From: Candidatus Bathyarchaeota archaeon A05DMB-4
GTDB taxonomy: Archaea; Thermoproteota; Bathyarchaeia; Bathyarchaeales; SOJC01
Assembly: GCA_019685575.1 (NCBI GenBank)
Contig: JABFQO010000003.1
Coordinates: forward strand, 62,001-126,000
Direction: 5' to 3'
Length of the DNA: 64,000 nt
This document shows, in pieces, positions 60,564-64,000 of the stretch (position 1 is the first letter of the stretch; the number at the start of each line of letters is the position of its first letter). The position numbers were made by a program, and so were the translations under genes. The notes below the pieces were generated by a model, which was not told where the DNA came from, did not search any database, and saw nothing but the letters and a program-made list of their open reading frames with translations.

Positions 60564-60836
60564 CTATTTTTCAGGCTCTTTGTCGGTTTCCCAACCAATG
60601 CATGAAAGCGTTCCATCAGGATTTGGCGCAAATTTCCGTTTAAACCTTACACCGCACCGCAAACACTTCCTTTTTTCGTAGACCACACTACAACGGGTCT
60701 CCAAACCCCAAATTACACCGGGCTCTTTCCAAAAAATCTGCACTTGATTACCATAGTTCTCCCACTTGTGCAGTCCAATCTTGCACAGCAACTTCAACAA
60801 AACAACCCTCTTGCCTAAATGTCTGTCTTTATACAA
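60564..60836 (-). CDS. Small zinc-finger-like protein
   Basis: 90 residues. CKIGLHKWENYG near the start, then KCLRCGVRFKR and a late Cys in TLSCIGWE. The Cys/His placement resembles small DUF1660-type proteins often found on phages and plasmids, which is a weak match. Function unknown. Confidence 0.5.
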   Translation of the reverse strand: MYKDRHLGKRVVLLKLLCKIGLHKWENYGNQVQIFWKEPGVIWGLETRCSVVYEKRKCLRCGVRFKRKFAPNPDGTLSCIGWETDKEPEK

Positions 60837-60902
60837 GGAATATAAACGATTCCTTACGAGACCTCAAAAAGATTATTAACAAAAACCGCGATAGTAACGT
60901 GC

Positions 60903-61178
60903 ATGCCAGACAAAGTACATTGCGCGCATATTCTGGTGAAAACCGAAAGCGAAGCCAAAAAAATTCTAGAACGACTGAACAAGGGAGAAAAATTCGCCAA
61001 CCTCGCCAAGGAAACCTCGCTTTGTCCCTCTGGAAAAAAGGGTGGAGACCTAGGCACCTTCGGCAGAGGACGAATGGTCAAAGAATTCGAAACCGCAGCG
61101 TTCAAACTGAACAAGGGAGAAATCTCGCCGCCCGTAAAAACCAAGTTCGGCTACCACATCATAAAAAGGCTAGAATAA
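60903..61178 (+). CDS. Parvulin-type peptidyl-prolyl isomerase
   Basis: 91 residues, a single PpiC domain: [32 protein letters not shown], and FGYHIIKRL, with the conserved His residues. No signal peptide, so it is cytoplasmic. Divergent from the zinc-finger-like gene; it is alone. Confidence 0.93.
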   Translation: MPDKVHCAHILVKTESEAKKILERLNKGEKFANLAKETSLCPSGKKGGDLGTFGRGRMVKEFETAAFKLNKGEISPPVKTKFGYHIIKRLE

Positions 61179-61311
61179 CAACCAAACAATTCCGTAGCAA
61201 AACTTTTTTTTCACATGGTTTCTGCAAGAAAAAATGAAAACTCGAATCGCCGCAGAATTCCAAAAGACTATATAAACCTCTTGTTGGTTAAACAATAGTG
61301 AGGTGCGTCGG

Positions 61312-61707
61312 ATGGGTGCCTTACGGGACTTCATAGAATTTATTAAGGAAGCATTCTGGATAACCAAAGTCTGTTTCACCTCGTTCTGGTTCTGGCTACC
61401 CGTACTCTTCGCTGTCTACATGATCTTCCAAATGTACCTTGCAGTGGCAATTCACCCAGTGACACTGCTGATACTGCCGGCCGCCCTGATTATTTACATG
61501 ATTATATGGGAAGACAAACGAATCGCCGCGCAATATGGACTCAAAAAGAAAGGCACACAAACCCAAACTCCAGGCGCGATAGTGTGGAACGTCAACAAAT
61601 CTGTCGATGAATACCTGCAAATAGTAAACAAGAGACAAATGAGCCTAAGCGACCTGCCAAAGCTGGAACCGTTAAGACCAGAGGAAACCGAAGAAACAAA
61701 AGAGTAG
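61312..61707 (+). CDS. Uncharacterised membrane protein
   Basis: 131 residues. Two hydrophobic spans (about 24-45 and 52-66) and a charged C-terminus with Pro/Glu repeats. ATG at 61312 is chosen because GAGGTG lies six bases before it. TATATAAA near 61270 is a clear promoter. Not recognised. Confidence 0.6.
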   Translation: MGALRDFIEFIKEAFWITKVCFTSFWFWLPVLFAVYMIFQMYLAVAIHPVTLLILPAALIIYMIIWEDKRIAAQYGLKKKGTQTQTPGAIVWNVNKSVDEYLQIVNKRQMSLSDLPKLEPLRPEETEETKE

Positions 61708-61763
61708 CTTGGTTAAGCGTTCTTTGTTTTGAGACGTGCCCGCATAGGTTGCGATGTTAGTTT

Positions 61764-62384
61764 TCAGACGTCTGGTGGCTTTGTCTTCTCGTACATTTTC
61801 TCCAAAGTCCACCGTAAAGCAGTCTTTAACTCCCGCAACCTATCCTCAGAAACGTTCTCAACTAGAATCTCCTTCAAAACGTCGCCATCTTGAACGATTT
61901 TAAAGGAAAAAATTTTGTCTGGCTCAAGCTCACCCGAAGCCGATGCTTGACGGTCTTTGTCCTGCATTTTCACGAAAACACGTTCCACCAAAAACTGAAG
62001 AAAAGGCGGAGTATTTATGTTGAAGGATTTGTCTTCGGCCAGAACGACCCGTAACGAATCCTTGCCGATGTAAAGGTTTGCGAGAAGTTCGCCGTTCACG
62101 GTTTTTAGAGGCACTGATGATTCATATTCCAAAACAGGCGGAACCGCGCTGGTAGCAGACGGTGACAGAACTGAAACTGGCTGAAGCGGTAACGTTTTCG
62201 AAACTGGAAGCCTCACTTCTGCTTTTTTGAAGCCTTTTTCCAGCAAAGCGGCATCCACGAATTCGAGTAAGATCAGCGAATCCTCCAGTTCTCGGCTCAG
62301 GGTTTCAATCTTCTTTTCCAAACGTGTGCGGAATTCAGCGAGCTTCTTCAGTTTATCGGATTCGTCTCGTTCTTGGCTTGACAT
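61764..62384 (-). CDS. Uncharacterised protein with N-terminal coiled coil
   Basis: 206 residues from the ATG at 62384. The first 45 residues are a charged coiled coil, then a Pro/Ser linker (about 55-85), and a beta-rich domain near 90-170 with a helical end. TATA-like GTTATATG lies about 22 bases upstream, so translation may be leaderless. Not recognised; it converges with the membrane protein gene. Confidence 0.55.
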   Translation of the reverse strand: MSSQERDESDKLKKLAEFRTRLEKKIETLSRELEDSLILLEFVDAALLEKGFKKAEVRLPVSKTLPLQPVSVLSPSATSAVPPVLEYESSVPLKTVNGELLANLYIGKDSLRVVLAEDKSFNINTPPFLQFLVERVFVKMQDKDRQASASGELEPDKIFSFKIVQDGDVLKEILVENVSEDRLRELKTALRWTLEKMYEKTKPPDV

Positions 62385-62465
62385 CGTGAACCACAACAGC
62401 ACATATAACGGGCAAGTGCTTATCAAACCTTCCCGAAAACAAGAAAAACAGATAAAGCATGCAGC

Positions 62466-62918
62466 TTAGATGGATTGTACTGCTATGCCCCATGTTTCAG
62501 AAAGAAAACGCTCAAACTCCTTGAACACTTGACTGCGCGTTGAATTAAACTTCAAACAAACAGGTTTTCCCTCATAAACTTGGCTCAAATCATAAAGTGC
62601 CGTCGTCTCGGCTAACTCGGGATCTTCCGTAACTGTTTGAATAAAATTTTTCGTTAACCGTTGCTGAAAAATCCAAGCCACAAAGGACGCGTTGACTATG
62701 CGGTAGGAGAAACCATCAGAAACTGTGCACTTGTGATTCTGAGAAACCTTCTTGAAAGTAGAAGGATGCACGTTCCAAGCCCAAACAAAATCATGATACT
62801 CATGACCCAGCCTAACCCAATCTGCTTCTTCACAAGTCTTCCAGCCCTTGAGCCTGCAAAAATCCTTAAACCGTCTCAGAAGCTCCCAGATTCGGGGAAC
62901 ACTCAGTAACGTAGTCAT
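62466..62918 (-). CDS. Uncharacterised protein behind a palindromic promoter
   Basis: 150 residues from the ATG at 62918 (a GTG four codons earlier is also in frame). Rich in Trp, Phe and His; no signal peptide, span or motif recognised. The first 30 residues are helical and may bind DNA or RNA, but that is a guess. A perfect 21-bp palindrome sits 16-36 bases before the start. Confidence 0.55.
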   Translation of the reverse strand: MTTLLSVPRIWELLRRFKDFCRLKGWKTCEEADWVRLGHEYHDFVWAWNVHPSTFKKVSQNHKCTVSDGFSYRIVNASFVAWIFQQRLTKNFIQTVTEDPELAETTALYDLSQVYEGKPVCLKFNSTRSQVFKEFERFLSETWGIAVQSI

Positions 62919-62933
62919 TGTTATCACCAAATG

Positions 62934-62954
62934 TTATAGAACAAAGTTCTATAA
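62934..62954. promoter_or_regulatory. Perfect palindrome at the promoter of the 62.5-kb gene
   Basis: TTATAGAAC-AAA-GTTCTATAA is a 9+3+9 perfect inverted repeat. It overlaps the likely TATA or start-of-transcription region of the minus-strand gene. It looks like a dimeric repressor operator, possibly autogenous. Confidence 0.55.
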
Positions 62955-63093
62955 GGCAAAACGACGATTTAAAGGTATTGTGGCTCGTTATTTGCAAATT
63001 TTTCATAAAAACACCGTTTGTTTTGAAAAAGTTAAGAAAAAAATTGAGTGATTGCTACAGTTTTTCGAGCAACCCATGACCGAGTTTGCGCTT

Positions 63094-63109
63094 GATTTTT
63101 ATAAAAATC
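63094..63109. promoter_or_regulatory. 16-bp AT palindrome upstream of the Lrp-type gene
   Basis: GATTTTTA|TAAAAATC, a perfect 16-bp palindrome about 92 bases before the Lrp start. It contains a TATA-like core. Lrp-family proteins often bind such AT-rich palindromes and control themselves. Confidence 0.4.
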
Positions 63110-63200
63110 TGTCGAAATTCCACGGTAACTCCTACAAATCTTCGATAGCAAATCATAATAGTTTAAAACCGTATCTTTACTTGTCAGCAAGTGTTTAGGT

Positions 63201-63680
63201 ATGAAGGTTAAAAAGCAAACGATAACTCTTGATGACTTGGACTGGGATATTCTTAGGCTTCTACAGTTGGATGCCAAGAAAACCTACAGCGAAATCGGAC
63301 GAAAACTCAAAATTGCCCACTCAACGGTTTACGAAAGAATAAAACGCATGGAAAACTGCGGCATCATAAAAAAATACACCGTAATAATCGACCTTGAAAA
63401 AATCGGAAAAAAACATGTCACGGCGTTCATGACGGTCTTCACCGACCCAAAAGAAAGCGAAGAAGTTGCGAAAAAACTCGCAGAGATGAAAGAAGTTGTC
63501 GAAGTTGCCACGTCACTGTCAGAAGAACTGTTGATAATCGCGAAAGTGGTCGCTGAAACACAAGAGAACCTTCACGCTTTTATCGCCCAGAAAGTAGTGC
63601 CGCTTCCCGGAGTCCTACGCATCCGCACTTCGATCGCCACAAGAAAATTCAAAGAAAGTGAAACTGCCTCTGAAATCTAA
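63201..63680 (+). CDS. Lrp/AsnC-family transcription regulator
   Basis: 159 residues. N-terminal winged helix (LDDLDWDILRLLQLDAKKTY, then IGRKLKIAHSTVYERIKRM), and the RAM ligand-binding domain (about 65-145). This is the classic archaeal Lrp layout. Its effector amino acid is unknown. It precedes the DUF5752-like gene by 59 bases. Confidence 0.95.
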   Translation: MKVKKQTITLDDLDWDILRLLQLDAKKTYSEIGRKLKIAHSTVYERIKRMENCGIIKKYTVIIDLEKIGKKHVTAFMTVFTDPKESEEVAKKLAEMKEVVEVATSLSEELLIIAKVVAETQENLHAFIAQKVVPLPGVLRIRTSIATRKFKESETASEI

Positions 63681-63739
63681 GGCGGCAGACAACTATTTTT
63701 ATAAGCAAAAAAGACATATAAAACTGGAGAAAGACAGCC

Positions 63740-64000
63740 ATGACCACCTTTATACCGGCAAACAAAATCCTCAGAAAACTGCCGAGGGAAAACGCGTTTT
63801 ACTTTTTCACTTCGATAGGCAACTACACAGGCGTGAGCGCTGCGTCTCTGGAGGAGTTTGTAAAGAAAATTTTGGAAGTAAACGTGAAATCATTAGAGTT
63901 TCACCTTTACCGGGGCGATTTTCAAAAGTGGATCGAAGAGGTTTTAGAGGACAAAATTTTAGCCAACGAGATTAAGAAGCTTCAGCAAACAAAGCTTATC
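63740..64000 (+). CDS. DUF5752-like protein, N-terminal part (cut by window edge)
   Basis: 87 codons are visible. The start is FYFFTSIGNYTGVSAASLEEFV-like with SLEFHLYRGDFQKWI, the pattern of archaeal DUF5752 proteins, which I recognise by memory only. TGGAGAAAG precedes the ATG and TATA-like elements lie near 63700. Function is not known. Confidence 0.75.
   Translation, partial: MTTFIPANKILRKLPRENAFYFFTSIGNYTGVSAASLEEFVKKILEVNVKSLEFHLYRGDFQKWIEEVLEDKILANEIKKLQQTKLI

Overview
This window comes from an archaeon. The evidence is a long ribosomal-protein cluster with archaeal/eukaryal-only members (L14e, L34e, L19e, L32e, S4e), RNase P subunit Rpp29, Cbf5, archaeal-type DnaG with a TOPRIM core, split tRNA genes with introns at position 37/38, and TATA boxes often placed so that transcripts begin at or just before the start codon. 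Ferredoxin-linked enzymes (2-oxoacid:ferredoxin oxidoreductase, two aldehyde:ferredoxin oxidoreductases), an anaerobic ribonucleotide reductase and acyl-CoA enzymes point to an anaerobic heterotroph or acetogen-like metabolism. The overall gene mix is most like Bathyarchaeia (Thermoproteota), but that placement is my inference and has not been tested by phylogeny.

Layout. 1-2.8 kb: the start of a superoxide dismutase gene cut by the window edge, then korB and a gamma-alpha fused korA. 3-11 kb: a TusA-like protein, a subtilase, a 1163-residue S-layer-like surface protein and two glycosyltransferases, i.e. a cell-envelope region. 11-13.3 kb: an intergenic zone with a dispersed repeat, a transglutaminase-like membrane protein, a truncated nuclease-like ORF and an intron-bearing tRNA-Ser whose 3' end is imperfectly duplicated 1.5 kb away, which looks like an eroded integrated element. 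13.3-27.3 kb: methyltransferase, cbf5, L14e, cmk, L34e, an EMC3/DUF106 insertase homologue, secY, then the spc/S10-type ribosomal genes up to L22, all on the minus strand. 27.4-34 kb: the first AOR plus ferredoxin pair, a transporter, UDP-GlcNAc 2-epimerase, tRNA-Asn and an M29 aminopeptidase. 34-43 kb: a small winged-helix regulator, an intron-bearing tRNA with CAT anticodon, an ABC exporter operon, an M24 peptidase, a MoaD/SAMP-like protein, the second AOR plus ferredoxin pair and a second M29-like protein. 43-50 kb: PadR regulator, histone-deacetylase-family enzyme, nitroreductase with two unknown small proteins, and an acyl-CoA operon (SCP2, 3-hydroxyacyl-CoA dehydrogenase, enoyl-CoA hydratase, thiolase, DUF35). 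50-54 kb: an nrdR-nrdD-nrdG operon with an operator-like palindrome, then DUF116. 54.5-58.5 kb: an Fe-S/FAD D-lactate or glycolate dehydrogenase pair and a divergent MFS transporter. 58.7-64 kb: dnaG, a 25-residue acidic microprotein, several small unknown proteins, a parvulin isomerase, an Lrp-type regulator and the start of a DUF5752-like gene.

The most unusual signals are: a family of 77-98 bp palindrome-containing repeats (four good copies and one scrambled remnant) found only between genes; the tRNA-Ser-bounded mini-element; the acidic microprotein with its own promoter and Shine-Dalgarno site; an AOR whose first cluster cysteine is replaced by aspartate; and several near-perfect palindromes placed at promoters (nrdR, padR, Lrp and an unknown gene at 62.5 kb). 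No CRISPR array, rRNA gene or complete insertion sequence was seen.
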